This document shows positions 27,087 through 35,343 of a stretch of 64,000 nt of DNA, piece by piece. The first letter of the stretch is position 1. Each line of letters begins with the position of its first letter. Origin of the DNA: JACRLV01 sp045863555 (GTDB lineage: Bacteria > Planctomycetota > Phycisphaerae > UBA1845 > Fen-1342). The notes under the pieces are model-generated. The model saw only the letters and a list, made by a program, of their open reading frames with translations. It was not told where the DNA came from and ran no database searches. The stretch covers positions 248,001 to 312,000 of the forward strand of contig BTUU01000005.1 in assembly GCA_045863555.1 (NCBI GenBank). Reading direction: 5' to 3'. Both the position numbers and the translations under genes were made by a program.

Positions 27087-27692
27087 GTGCATTCTCCCTT
27101 CGGATTTGCTGAGGAATCGACGTGAAGATCACGATACCGGCGCGCCCGCCTGGAACAAACAGAAAATTCCATCCGGTGCAGCCAGCCCGCCACGCAACCG
27201 CCGCGACCAGCCGGCCAGTCCCGCCAGCGCCGCTCGCCGGCCTCGCGCTAGCCGCCCCCGGCCGCTACACGGCCGTCGCCGCAGCCGCGTTCGCAGCCGA
27301 TGCCGCTACCGCAGCCGCGGCCGCATGACCGTCGTGTCCGGAGGCCCAGGCATCGGAAGCAACACTGCCACCGCCGCAGCCGCAGCCGCGTTCGCAGTCG
27401 TCCCACCACGGGACCGTCCGAAAACTCGAGCCCGGCCATCTCGCCGCGCCGCCGATTCACTCCCTCCCGGCGTGCGCACCCGGACCACCCGCGGCCGCCG
27501 CACCGGCAGAAAGAAGACGCACCAGCCGCCGGCGCGGCTGTTTCCGCGTTCCCCTCCGTAGTGCAAAGCTCCGCTTTGCCTGGGCGCTCATGAATCCGTG
27601 GTCATCCGAGCCCGCCGCACAAGCAAGGGTCAGTCGTCAATCCGAACCCACCACGCGATGGGTGGCCCCGCCGCGCCAGCGGCCGCGAAGGT
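27087..27692. other. Long gap with GC-rich decayed-looking sequence
   Basis: No convincing gene. A 19-base direct repeat beginning GCCGCAGCCGCG occurs at 27278-27296 and 27379-27397, embedded in GCN-rich microsatellite-like DNA. On the plus strand this reads as poly-Ala, on the minus strand as Cys/Gly-rich peptide. None has a start with a ribosome site. It may be the remnant of a low-complexity gene. Confidence 0.5.
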
Positions 27693-27815
27693 CAGGCTGG
27701 TTCAGGCTGGTGCGAGAATCCCTCTCAGGCTGGTGCGTGATTCCCTTCTCGCACCCCCGCCCCTGGGAACCAGGCTGGTGCGTGAATCCCTTCTCGCACC
27801 CCCGCCCCTGGGAAT
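27693..27815. repeat. 45-bp tandem repeat with internal hairpin
   Basis: Two nearly identical 45-bp units at 27726-27770 and 27771-27815 start CAGGCTGGTGCGTGA and end CCCCTGGGAA. Partial copies of the first 8 to 20 bases lie at 27693-27725. Within each unit GGTGCG and CGCACC can pair as a hairpin. The array stops 22 bp after the end of the helicase gene, in its 3' untranslated side. Confidence 0.8.
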
Positions 27816-27837
27816 CCCTTCCCGCGCAACGAGCCGA

Positions 27838-29853
27838 CTAAAGAGCCGGGATACCAAGCCCGTTCAGATACTCAAACGTCCCGTCATAGTGCGCGGCCGC
27901 CCGGGTCGGGTCCTGCGCATCGCCCTCCGGCACAACGATCACCATCCCCTGCCTCGCCCGCGTCAGGAGCACGCGGTACGCATTCTTCAGATAGGTCTGC
28001 CGCTCGGCCGCCCGAATCCGCTGCCACTGGCTCCCCTTGAAGCTCCAATGCTGCCACCCCGCCGGTGAAAACCGGAAATCCCCATCCCAGACGACGCAGG
28101 CCCAGTCAAGCTCCAGCCCCTGCACATCAAACTCCGTCGCCGCGTCCTCAAGGTAATACGAGCTCCGCACGTCCTCTCGCGGATGCAGAAACCAGTGCAC
28201 AGGGTCAATATCCGCGCGAACATCGATCGCATGCGGCTTGAGCCGCTGCGCCTGCGAGGAGACGACCATCCCGAAGCGCTCCGTGCCTCGCGCCCGATCC
28301 CGCAGCCACCGCTTCGCCTGCGATAGGTCCCGGCTCAGCGCAATCGGATAGCGCTCGCGGAACCCGTCAAACGCCCGCCGCGCCCCCTCCCGGTCCATAT
28401 CCAGAATCGCCTTGACCCATCCAGACACGTGTTCCGCCCGAAACGAGCGCATCGACACCGCCAGGTGCAGGCTTTCGTGCGTTTGAACGTGGGGATGGCC
28501 CTCCAGCAGCCGGAGCGCCTCTCCTGCTGCATACTCGGAGTCCTTCAATTGCGGCGAGACATGGACCCGCCAGTGTGGAAAGTTGGCGTTGATCGCGCGC
28601 AGCCACTCGCCGATCCCCGCTTCGCCCGTGTTGATTTCCTGGCCGCCCCCGACCAGGCACACGATGACGGCCCAATCGGCGTGCCGGTCCATGCACGAAA
28701 TCAGGAACGCCGGCTCGGACATGCTGAATCCACTATGTCCTTTCTTCCGGCGCATGAACCCTTCTGTCTGCTCCCGGTTCCACGCCCGCTGGGCTTCATC
28801 GAATAGGGCCACGTGCTCGATCGGCGGCTTGTTGCCGTCGCGGATGCACTCGTCGCGAAAGTGGTGAACGTTCTGAATGAACGCCTTCACCTCGCTCCGC
28901 GCTTCGCCGAGTGTGATCCGTTCCGCCGCCCGAAGGCGCGCGATCTTGTCCCGTGCAAGTGCTTCGCAGAGGATCCTGACAAGGGGCCCATTCCCGGAAA
29001 GGAACACACTGTACAACTCACTGCCCTTGTCGCGGTGCTTCGTCGCCACGTTCAAACCGACCAGTGTCTTGCCCGCGCCGGGAACGCCTGTCACGAAGCA
29101 GATCGCCTTATGCCCCTCGCCGCGAGCCGCGTGCACAACACGATCAATCGTCTCCGATGTCTGCGTCAGGTTGATCGCCTCGGCTTCGCGTCGTGAGATG
29201 GCCTCCACGCCATGGCCACCGTAAAGCGCCATCGCCGCGTCGATGATCGTAGGGGTTGGCTTGTACGTCCCCTTGATCCAATGAAGGGTGTCGACCAACG
29301 GACCGGCCATCTGATCAGCCAGTCGTTGAAGCAACCCACCGAGCGTGCGAGCAGTCGCGCGAAGCGGCCGCAGAACACCATCGTGATCCGATGTGAACGA
29401 ATCTGGAATTAAGGGATCGGCTGCGCCTGTCGCCACGACGATCGGAACGATCGTCAGGTGATGGCTGGTACTGTGGAAATTCTTCAAGTCGAGCGCATAG
29501 TCCCATACTTGGTTCAGCGCGTCCGCTGTGAACTTCTGCTCGCCGACCTTGAACTCCAACACGTAGATGGCCGAACCGACGCCGAGAAGCACGTCAATGC
29601 GCTTCCCCATCCTCGGCACTGCAAACTCAAACGCAATCAACCCGCCAGTCCAAGCCTCGCTCAGGACCGTTCGCATGATGCGGATCTGAGATTCCCAGGC
29701 ATCGTGCTGGGCCGGCTCGATCGCAAATGACGAGGCTCCTGTCAGCGCCGTCAGAACCCTGTCGTCATTGTCCGCTCGAAACTGCTCAATCCGCGCGCAG
29801 TAGTACGCTCGCGAAAGGCGACTCGGTTCGAACTCGGGCCTGGGCTCGCTCAC
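27838..29853 (-). CDS. DUF2075-type nuclease-helicase protein
   Basis: 671 aa from a GTG (MSEPRPEFEPSRLSRAYY); upstream in-frame extension has no ribosome site, and the GTG itself has none that is clear. The N-terminal 150 residues contain KRIDVLLG then YVLEFKVG (D87, E100, K102), the layout of a PD-(D/E)XK nuclease. An ATPase of the DUF2075/Schlafen-helicase type follows: Walker A GVPGAGKT (256-263), Walker B VALFDEAQRAW (DEAQ 352-355), and helicase motifs ending NAYRVLLTRARQGMVIVVP. So it should bind ATP and act on nucleic acid. Such proteins are often found in defence or mobile regions. Repeats lie on both sides, but no partner gene is present. Confidence 0.8.
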   Translation of the reverse strand: MSEPRPEFEPSRLSRAYYCARIEQFRADNDDRVLTALTGASSFAIEPAQHDAWESQIRIMRTVLSEAWTGGLIAFEFAVPRMGKRIDVLLGVGSAIYVLEFKVGEQKFTADALNQVWDYALDLKNFHSTSHHLTIVPIVVATGAADPLIPDSFTSDHDGVLRPLRATARTLGGLLQRLADQMAGPLVDTLHWIKGTYKPTPTIIDAAMALYGGHGVEAISRREAEAINLTQTSETIDRVVHAARGEGHKAICFVTGVPGAGKTLVGLNVATKHRDKGSELYSVFLSGNGPLVRILCEALARDKIARLRAAERITLGEARSEVKAFIQNVHHFRDECIRDGNKPPIEHVALFDEAQRAWNREQTEGFMRRKKGHSGFSMSEPAFLISCMDRHADWAVIVCLVGGGQEINTGEAGIGEWLRAINANFPHWRVHVSPQLKDSEYAAGEALRLLEGHPHVQTHESLHLAVSMRSFRAEHVSGWVKAILDMDREGARRAFDGFRERYPIALSRDLSQAKRWLRDRARGTERFGMVVSSQAQRLKPHAIDVRADIDPVHWFLHPREDVRSSYYLEDAATEFDVQGLELDWACVVWDGDFRFSPAGWQHWSFKGSQWQRIRAAERQTYLKNAYRVLLTRARQGMVIVVPEGDAQDPTRAAAHYDGTFEYLNGLGIPAL

Positions 29854-30184
29854 GCCGGGACAAGATACCCGGCGACCGTGCGGAGGCGAGGCCGCCATTG
29901 ACCCCGCACGGTCGGCGTTGAGGCGCCAGAACCATCGCCCACGCACCCTGCAATCGGCATCAATCTCCGCCAATCCCCGCCAGTATCCGCCAATCTCCCC
30001 CGCCCACGCCCCCACCCCTCAACCCGCATCAATAATCTCTCACGAAGGCCCGCGCCGCCCCAAACCGCCCCCTGAGGGCCGGCCAAGGCGGCCGCTCAGG
30101 CAGCTATCTGACATCCAAAAACGCGCAACCGGCGAGAACTCGCACGGCCGACGTTCAGCCGGGTCGACCTCACTTGTGGACGAT
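29854..30184. other. Upstream region of the nuclease-helicase gene
   Basis: About 330 bp with no gene. It holds a CGCCAATCCCCGCCAGTATCC-like stretch near 29965-30000 with CCGCCA repeats but no clear promoter. It joins directly to the repeated element at 30185-30322. Confidence 0.5.
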
Positions 30185-30322
30185 CGAAGAAGCTCAATTC
30201 ACGCCTGCGGAAAATCACGCACCCCCGCCGACGACCATTGGATCGCGATATTATTGGAAGATGCGCAAATTCAGTGTACACATACGCTGATCACCTTGCT
30301 CCTCTTGAAATGCCATTCACGC
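30185..30322 (-). repeat. Conserved 138-bp intergenic element, copy A
   Basis: Read on the minus strand it is collinear with 59287-59425 over its whole length. Both copies start GCGTGAAT, share ATTTCAAGAGGAGCAAGGTG, then CACTGA, CATCTTCC and ATAAT, and end with the 20 bases GCGTGAATTGAGCTTCTTCG. Identity is highest at the two ends and around the Shine-Dalgarno. It lies upstream of the nuclease-helicase gene (minus) and of isocitrate dehydrogenase (plus). It may be a small RNA, a leader with a mini-ORF, or a mobile repeat. Confidence 0.75.
30271..30294 (-). CDS. Putative seven-residue leader peptide, M-I-S-V-C-V-H
   Basis: A GTG start stands four bases after AAGAGGAG, a near-ideal ribosome site, and the frame ends after seven codons. 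The copy-B counterpart at 59315-59338 encodes M-L-N-G-C-V-H. TGT, CAC and the TGA stop are identical and the Val codon differs only in the third base (GTA/GTG), which fits selection on the peptide. No homologue is known to me and translation is unproven. Confidence 0.35.
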   Translation of the reverse strand: MISVCVH

Positions 30323-30449
30323 GGTCCCCCCGCCACCCCCGTTTTTGCCGAAACCGCCAATTTCTCGTACCCTTTTTCCCGCCGCGCAAGCGAAAAGAAC
30401 GCGCTGCGGCCGCGACAGCCGACCCAACGCCCCAACGGGAGCCAAAACC

Positions 30450-31919
30450 GTGACCTACAAGACCACCACCGTCCCCGCCGGCGACAAAATCTCCATCGCC
30501 AACGGCCGCCTCAACGTCCCCGACACCCCCATCATCCCCTTCATCCGCGGCGACGGCACCGGCCGTGACATCTGGAAGGCCAGCCAGCCCGTCTTCGACG
30601 CCGCCGTCCAGAAGGCTTACGGCGGAAAGCGGCGGGTCGCGTGGATGGAGGTCTTCGCGGGCGAAGCGGCCTTCCGCGAGTTCAACGACTGGCTGCCCGA
30701 GGAGACCGTCACGGCGTTCCGCGACTTCGTCGTCGGCATCAAAGGCCCGCTGACGACGCCCGTCGGCGGCGGCATCCGCTCGCTCAACGTCGCCCTGCGG
30801 CAGATGCTCGACCTCTTCGTCTGCCTCCGGCCGGTCCGCTGGTTCCAGGGCGTCCCAAGCCCGGTCCGCAGCCCCGGCGACGTGGACATGGTGATCTTCC
30901 GCGAGAACACGGAGGACATCTACGCGGGCATCGAATACGCCGCCGGCACGCCGGAGTCGCAGAAGCTGCTCGACTTCATCGCCCGCGAGTTCCCGAAGGA
31001 CTTCAAGAAGATCCGCTTCGGCTCGGCCGACGCGGGCAAGGGCTGGCAGGCGCAGCTCGAGGCGATCGGCACGCCGCACCGCGACGTCCCCGTGCAGGTC
31101 GGCATCGGCATCAAGCCGGTCAGCTATCTCGGCACGGAGCGGCTCGTCCACAGCGCCATCGGCTACGCCCTGAAGCACAAGCGCCGCAGCGTCACGCTCG
31201 TGCACAAGGGCAACATTATGAAGTTCACCGAGGGCGGCTTCCGCGACTGGGGCTACCAGGTCGCCCGGAACTTCTTCCGCGGCCAGATCGTCACTGAGCG
31301 CGAAAGCTGGATCCTCGGCAACCGCGAGGCGAATAAGGACCTCTCCAGCGAGGCCAACGCGCGGATGATCGAGCCGGGCTTCGACATGATGGCGCCCGAC
31401 CAGCAGAAGAAGGTCGTCGCCGAGGTCGAGACGGGCCTGAAGCTCTGGCCGACGCACGGCGACGGCAAGTGGAAGAAGATGCTGCTCATCAAGGACTCGA
31501 TCGCGGACATCACGCTCCAGCAGGTGCTCACGCGGGCGAAGGACTTCGACGTCATCGCCACGCTGAACCTGAACGGCGACTACCTCTCCGACGCCCTCGC
31601 GGCCCAGGTCGGCGGCATCGGCATCGCCCCCGGCGGCAACATCAACTACATCACCGGCCACGCGATCTTCGAAGCCACGCACGGCACGGCGCCCAAGTAC
31701 GCCGACAAGGACCAGGTCAACCCCGGCTCGGTCATCCTCTCGGGCGTCATGATGTTCGAGCACCTCGGCTGGCAGGAAGCCGCCGACCTGATCATCAAAG
31801 GCCTCGACCGCGCCATCGCAGCCAAGCGCGTGACCTACGACTTCGCCCGGATGATGGAAGGCGCGACCCAGGTGAAGTGCAGCGAATTCGGCCAGGAAGT
31901 GATCAAGCAGATGGGGTGA
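30450..31919 (+). CDS. icd: NADP-dependent isocitrate dehydrogenase
   Basis: 489 aa from GTG (VTYKTTTVPAGDKI) with GGGAG ahead; the longer in-frame reading is Arg/Pro-rich noise. It converts isocitrate to 2-oxoglutarate in the TCA cycle. Motifs include PFIRGDGTGRDIW, substrate-binding GGGIRSLNVALRQ with the phosphorylatable-type Ser, FRENTEDIYAGIEY, LVHKGNIMKFTEGGF, LIKDSIADITLQQ, LNLNGDYLSDALAAQVGGIGIAPGGNI (given here as separate phrases) and EATHGTAPKYAD with cofactor residues. The length is longer than the 416 aa E. coli enzyme because of insertions. It stands alone, with a convergent gene downstream. Confidence 0.95.
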   Translation: MTYKTTTVPAGDKISIANGRLNVPDTPIIPFIRGDGTGRDIWKASQPVFDAAVQKAYGGKRRVAWMEVFAGEAAFREFNDWLPEETVTAFRDFVVGIKGPLTTPVGGGIRSLNVALRQMLDLFVCLRPVRWFQGVPSPVRSPGDVDMVIFRENTEDIYAGIEYAAGTPESQKLLDFIAREFPKDFKKIRFGSADAGKGWQAQLEAIGTPHRDVPVQVGIGIKPVSYLGTERLVHSAIGYALKHKRRSVTLVHKGNIMKFTEGGFRDWGYQVARNFFRGQIVTERESWILGNREANKDLSSEANARMIEPGFDMMAPDQQKKVVAEVETGLKLWPTHGDGKWKKMLLIKDSIADITLQQVLTRAKDFDVIATLNLNGDYLSDALAAQVGGIGIAPGGNINYITGHAIFEATHGTAPKYADKDQVNPGSVILSGVMMFEHLGWQEAADLIIKGLDRAIAAKRVTYDFARMMEGATQVKCSEFGQEVIKQMG

Positions 31920-32027
31920 TCGGGTAGGGGCGTCGAGCTGCCCGCAAGCGACGATGCCGCGGGCGATGACAGCCAGCCGGTCGCCGATCGAGCGGCCCGG
32001 TCCGATGTCGCGTGCGGTGCTGCGCGC

Positions 32028-33389
32028 TCAGACCTTCATCACCGGCGCATCCCAGAAGTTCACCAGGTCGATGCGCGTGATGATCCCCGCCAGCTTCCCG
32101 CCGCGCCGCACCATGACGCCCGTGTTGCCCGAAAGCAGCAGCCGGTACACCTCATCGACCGAGATGTGCTCGACGACTTCCGGCAGCGGCCGCGCCATGA
32201 TCTCGCGCAGCTTGACCGTCCGCGGATCGCGCCCCTCGTGCAGCAGCCGGGCCAGCGTCACTTCCTGCACGCCGCCGACGACGCGGTTGTCCTCGATGAT
32301 CGGGATCTGCGAGATCGCCATCTCGCGGAACACGCGGATCGCATCCTGCATCGTATGCTCGGGCGAGAGGGCAAGCAGCTCGCGTTCGCCGACGAACGCG
32401 AGCACATCCGCCGCCGTCGCCGGCTTGCGGTCCTCGTCCAGGTATCCGTTCTCGCGCATCCAGTCGTCGTTGTAGAGCTTGCTCAGGTAGTTCCGCCCGG
32501 TGTCGGGCATGACCACCACCATAAGGTCATTCGGCGTCAGCCGCTCGGCGTACTTCAGCGCCGCCGCCGTGCACGTCCCGCACGAGCCGCCGATGAGCAG
32601 CCCCTCCATCCGCGCGACCTTCCGCGCCGCCGCGAACGACTCCTTGTCCGTCACCCGCACCCACTCGTCAACCATCTGGCTGTTGAACGTCTTGGGCACG
32701 TAGTCCTCGCCGATGCCCTCGACCTTCCACGGCTTGGGCGTGCTTCCGGAGAGGATCGACCCGTCGGGATCGGCGCCGATGATCTTCACCTTCGGATTCC
32801 GTTCCTTGAGATATCGTGCGACACCGGAGATCGTCCCGCCCGTACCGATCCCGCTCACGAAGCATGTGATCTTGCCGCGCGTCTGTTCCCAGATCTCCGG
32901 CCCGGTCGTCAGGTAATGAATCTCCGGATTCGAGAGATTCGTAAACTGGTCCGGTTGCCACGCGTTCGGGATCTCATTCCGCAGCCGCTTCGCGACGCTC
33001 GCATAGCTGTCCGGTGAATCCGGCGCGACGTTTGTGGGGACGATCACCACCTCGCCGCCGTACGCCCGCAGCAGGTTGATCTTTTCCTGGCTCATCTTGT
33101 CGGGCATGACGAAGATGCAGCGGTAACCCTTCACCGCGGCAACCATCGCGAGACCGACGCCGGTATTGCCGCTCGTCGCTTCGACGATCGTCGAGACGCC
33201 GGGCTTGATGAAGCCGTCCCGCTCGGCCTTCTCGATCATGGCCCGCGCGATGCGATCCTTGATGGATTGGCCGGGGTTGAAGAACTCGACCTTTGCATAG
33301 ATCGGGCAGGGGAGGCCGACGGTGACCCGATTCAGCCGGATGAGCGGCGTGCGGCCGATCGCGTCCAAAACGGTCTCAAACGTATCCAT
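32028..33389 (-). CDS. Cystathionine beta-synthase with CBS domain pair
   Basis: 453 aa, start supported by AAAGGGGATT before ATG. The PLP-dependent fold-type II domain has Lys44 in NPGQSIKDRIA, SGNTG (73-77) for the phosphate and GIGTGGTISG. GGSCGTCTAAALKYAERL and VVVMPDTGRNYLSKLYNDDWM are typical of cystathionine beta-synthase rather than O-acetylserine sulfhydrylase. Two CBS domains follow (about 335-450: QIPIIEDNRVVGGV and TGVMVRRGGKLAGIITRID), a regulatory module. It would condense serine and homocysteine in transsulfuration. The N-terminal heme domain of animal enzymes is absent. Confidence 0.93.
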   Translation of the reverse strand: MDTFETVLDAIGRTPLIRLNRVTVGLPCPIYAKVEFFNPGQSIKDRIARAMIEKAERDGFIKPGVSTIVEATSGNTGVGLAMVAAVKGYRCIFVMPDKMSQEKINLLRAYGGEVVIVPTNVAPDSPDSYASVAKRLRNEIPNAWQPDQFTNLSNPEIHYLTTGPEIWEQTRGKITCFVSGIGTGGTISGVARYLKERNPKVKIIGADPDGSILSGSTPKPWKVEGIGEDYVPKTFNSQMVDEWVRVTDKESFAAARKVARMEGLLIGGSCGTCTAAALKYAERLTPNDLMVVVMPDTGRNYLSKLYNDDWMRENGYLDEDRKPATAADVLAFVGERELLALSPEHTMQDAIRVFREMAISQIPIIEDNRVVGGVQEVTLARLLHEGRDPRTVKLREIMARPLPEVVEHISVDEVYRLLLSGNTGVMVRRGGKLAGIITRIDLVNFWDAPVMKV

Positions 33390-33498
33390 AAAGCCAATCC
33401 CCTTTCGCGGAAGCGCCGCACGCGACGGCCGGCGGCCATCATAGCTTGCCCGAAACGCAGCGCCGATCGACGCGCCCGAGAGACCACGCCCCCGCTGA

Positions 33499-34128
33499 TC
33501 AGGTCGCCCGTTCAGCGATCTCATCGGCCAGATTCCGCCGTGCGGCCGCCTCAAATCGGCCGTGGAAAAGCGAAGTCTGATAGATGCGCTCCCGTTCGAG
33601 CATGGCCTTGAGAAACCGGGTTCGCCCCGCGGCGAATTCTGCGTCGTCGTAGACCGCATATTCGGCCCGGATCGCGCGGGCGTAGGCTTGATAGCCGTCA
33701 GCAGCGGCCGCGAGGATCGCCAGGTCGATGTCCGCGACGAGCGCGGCGTCGCGCGTCTCCGCTGGACCGGCGTGTCTGGTCGCGAGGATCATCGTCTCGA
33801 CGGCGTCCAGAGCGGCTTCAGCAATGCCGAGTCCAATGCCCAGAATACGCGCCGCGGCAGCGGATCGCTGCTCGTTGTCAGGCCGGGCGGGATCGTAGAT
33901 CGCATCGTGAAGCCAGATTGCGTACTCAGCGATCGCGGGAAATTCGAAAGCTCCCCGCGCGTCGTCGAGCAAGGCCAGGCAGGCGGAGACATGCGAAAGA
34001 TCATGGTACGCGCGCAGCGGCACTCGATAGGCCGCGTCGACGAGCGAAAACGCGGCATCGACCGCCGGGGCGGAGGCGGCGGTGAGCCGGCGCATCAAGT
34101 CGAGCCAGCGATCCCGGCATGCGTCCAT
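33499..34128 (-). CDS. HD-superfamily predicted phosphohydrolase
   Basis: 209 aa. Conserved YHDLSHVSACLALLDD and AIWLHDAIYDPARPDNEQRSA carry the His and His-Asp metal ligands, and VADIDLAILAA a further Asp. It belongs to a family of predicted metal-dependent hydrolases of about 200 aa, often mislabelled as an NMDA receptor subunit in databases. There is no signal peptide. It precedes nothing clearly related: its upstream neighbour is an HDOD protein on the same strand. Confidence 0.85.
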   Translation of the reverse strand: MDACRDRWLDLMRRLTAASAPAVDAAFSLVDAAYRVPLRAYHDLSHVSACLALLDDARGAFEFPAIAEYAIWLHDAIYDPARPDNEQRSAAAARILGIGLGIAEAALDAVETMILATRHAGPAETRDAALVADIDLAILAAAADGYQAYARAIRAEYAVYDDAEFAAGRTRFLKAMLERERIYQTSLFHGRFEAAARRNLADEIAERAT

Positions 34129-34171
34129 CGGCGGAGTGTACGGATTCCGCCTTCGTCGAGCGACCGACGAC

Positions 34172-35110
34172 TCAGGAGTCGCCGAAGATGCGCTCGGATT
34201 CCGCGATGCGCTCGGGCAGAGCCTCGACGATCTCGCCGACGGCTGCGGGCGAGACTCCGATGATCGCGAGCTGCTCTTCTGTCACTTCCTGGGCTTCGGC
34301 GGTCAGGTAGAAGCCGATCTGGTTCTGGCAGCAGATCGTGTCGGCGACCTGGATCGCGGTCACGATCCGCTTGAAGTCGGCCTGGAGCGTCGATGGGTCG
34401 TGGTGGTACTGCACCGAGTATTTGAGGATCGGCGGGAATTTCCAGCGCGAGACAATGGCCGCGCCGAACTGCGTGTGATCGCCGCCGATCGTTGCGCGCT
34501 CGGCCGCGACGAAGTTCTGGGTCTGCGTCTCGCAGCGCGTGACAACCTGGCGCAGCTTCTCGGGGAGCAACTGGTACTCGACGAGAAGGCCGACGTCGTG
34601 GACAAGTCCCGCCACGAACGTCTCTTCGGGCTGCCCGAAGCTCTTTTCCGCGATCAGCCGCGCGCAGACGCCGACGGCGATGCTGTGGACCCAGAGGTCG
34701 CGGACGGCGAATTTTTCGGAGAGATTCCCGGGTCGGAACAGGCGCGAGAGTGAGGCGGCGAGCGCAATGTTCTTGACGGCGCTGAGGCCGAGCATGACGA
34801 TCGCGCGGTCGAGGTTCGAGATCTGCGACGGCAGGCCGTAAAACGCAGAGTTGACGACCTTCAACACCTTCGACGCGAGGGCGGGGTCGCTGCGGACGAT
34901 TTCGTGCATGTCGTGCGCGGTCGACTTCGGATCCTCGACGATCTGGATGATCCGCGTCGTGATCTCGGGCAGCGAGCTGATCTCGGTAATTCGTGAGAGC
35001 GCCTTCAGCAGTTCGGCCGAAAGACCGCCCGGGTTCCCTTCGCCGGCCGTCGGCGCGGGCGCTGCACTCTGGGGAATGGTCGCGGTGGGAGACGAAGTGA
35101 ACAGTGCCAT
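34172..35110 (-). CDS. HDOD domain signalling protein
   Basis: 312 aa. The HDOD domain spans about 35-235: ISSLPEITTRIIQIVEDPKS, IVRSDPALASKVLKVVNSAFY, ISNLDRAIVMLGLSAVKNIAL, FVAGLVHDVGLLVEYQLLP and TQFGAAIVSRWKFPPIL. HDOD proteins are catalytically degenerate relatives of HD-GYP domains used in signalling. The protein has a Pro/Ala-rich N-terminus and no output domain. AGGAG lies ten bases before ATG. It is divergent from the tricorn gene, sharing a 233 bp promoter region. Confidence 0.9.
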   Translation of the reverse strand: MALFTSSPTATIPQSAAPAPTAGEGNPGGLSAELLKALSRITEISSLPEITTRIIQIVEDPKSTAHDMHEIVRSDPALASKVLKVVNSAFYGLPSQISNLDRAIVMLGLSAVKNIALAASLSRLFRPGNLSEKFAVRDLWVHSIAVGVCARLIAEKSFGQPEETFVAGLVHDVGLLVEYQLLPEKLRQVVTRCETQTQNFVAAERATIGGDHTQFGAAIVSRWKFPPILKYSVQYHHDPSTLQADFKRIVTAIQVADTICCQNQIGFYLTAEAQEVTEEQLAIIGVSPAAVGEIVEALPERIAESERIFGDS

Positions 35111-35284
35111 CGGCGCAAGCTCCTGCTAGCGTTCTCGTACAGAGAGCAATTCAATAAAGACATCGGCGCGCCAATGGCGGTACTTGGATTTTTCCGCAGT
35201 GGTCGATAATCAACCGGCCAGACGCCGTCGCATTGCGTTTCGTGAGCGGAGCGTACACACTTCTCCGTCTACGCTTGGCTGGCC

Positions 35285-35312
35285 TTGCGCGGTCATCGAG
35301 CCGGCGTAAAGT
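35285..35312 (+). promoter_or_regulatory. Possible sigma-70 promoter for the tricorn gene
   Basis: TTGCGC, a 16-base spacer, then TAAAGT, ending 31 bp before the ATG at 35344. The match to TTGACA/TATAAT is moderate. Confidence 0.35.
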
Positions 35313-35343
35313 GAGTGGTTTCCCACAAACCTTGGAGTTCACG

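Noticed and set aside
27122..27328. Small Ala-rich plus-strand frame
   Set aside because: Its C-terminus is poly-Ala from a GCN microsatellite; no ribosome site or family.
27693..27815. CRISPR-like array
   Set aside because: Units are directly adjacent with no unique spacers and no cas genes nearby.
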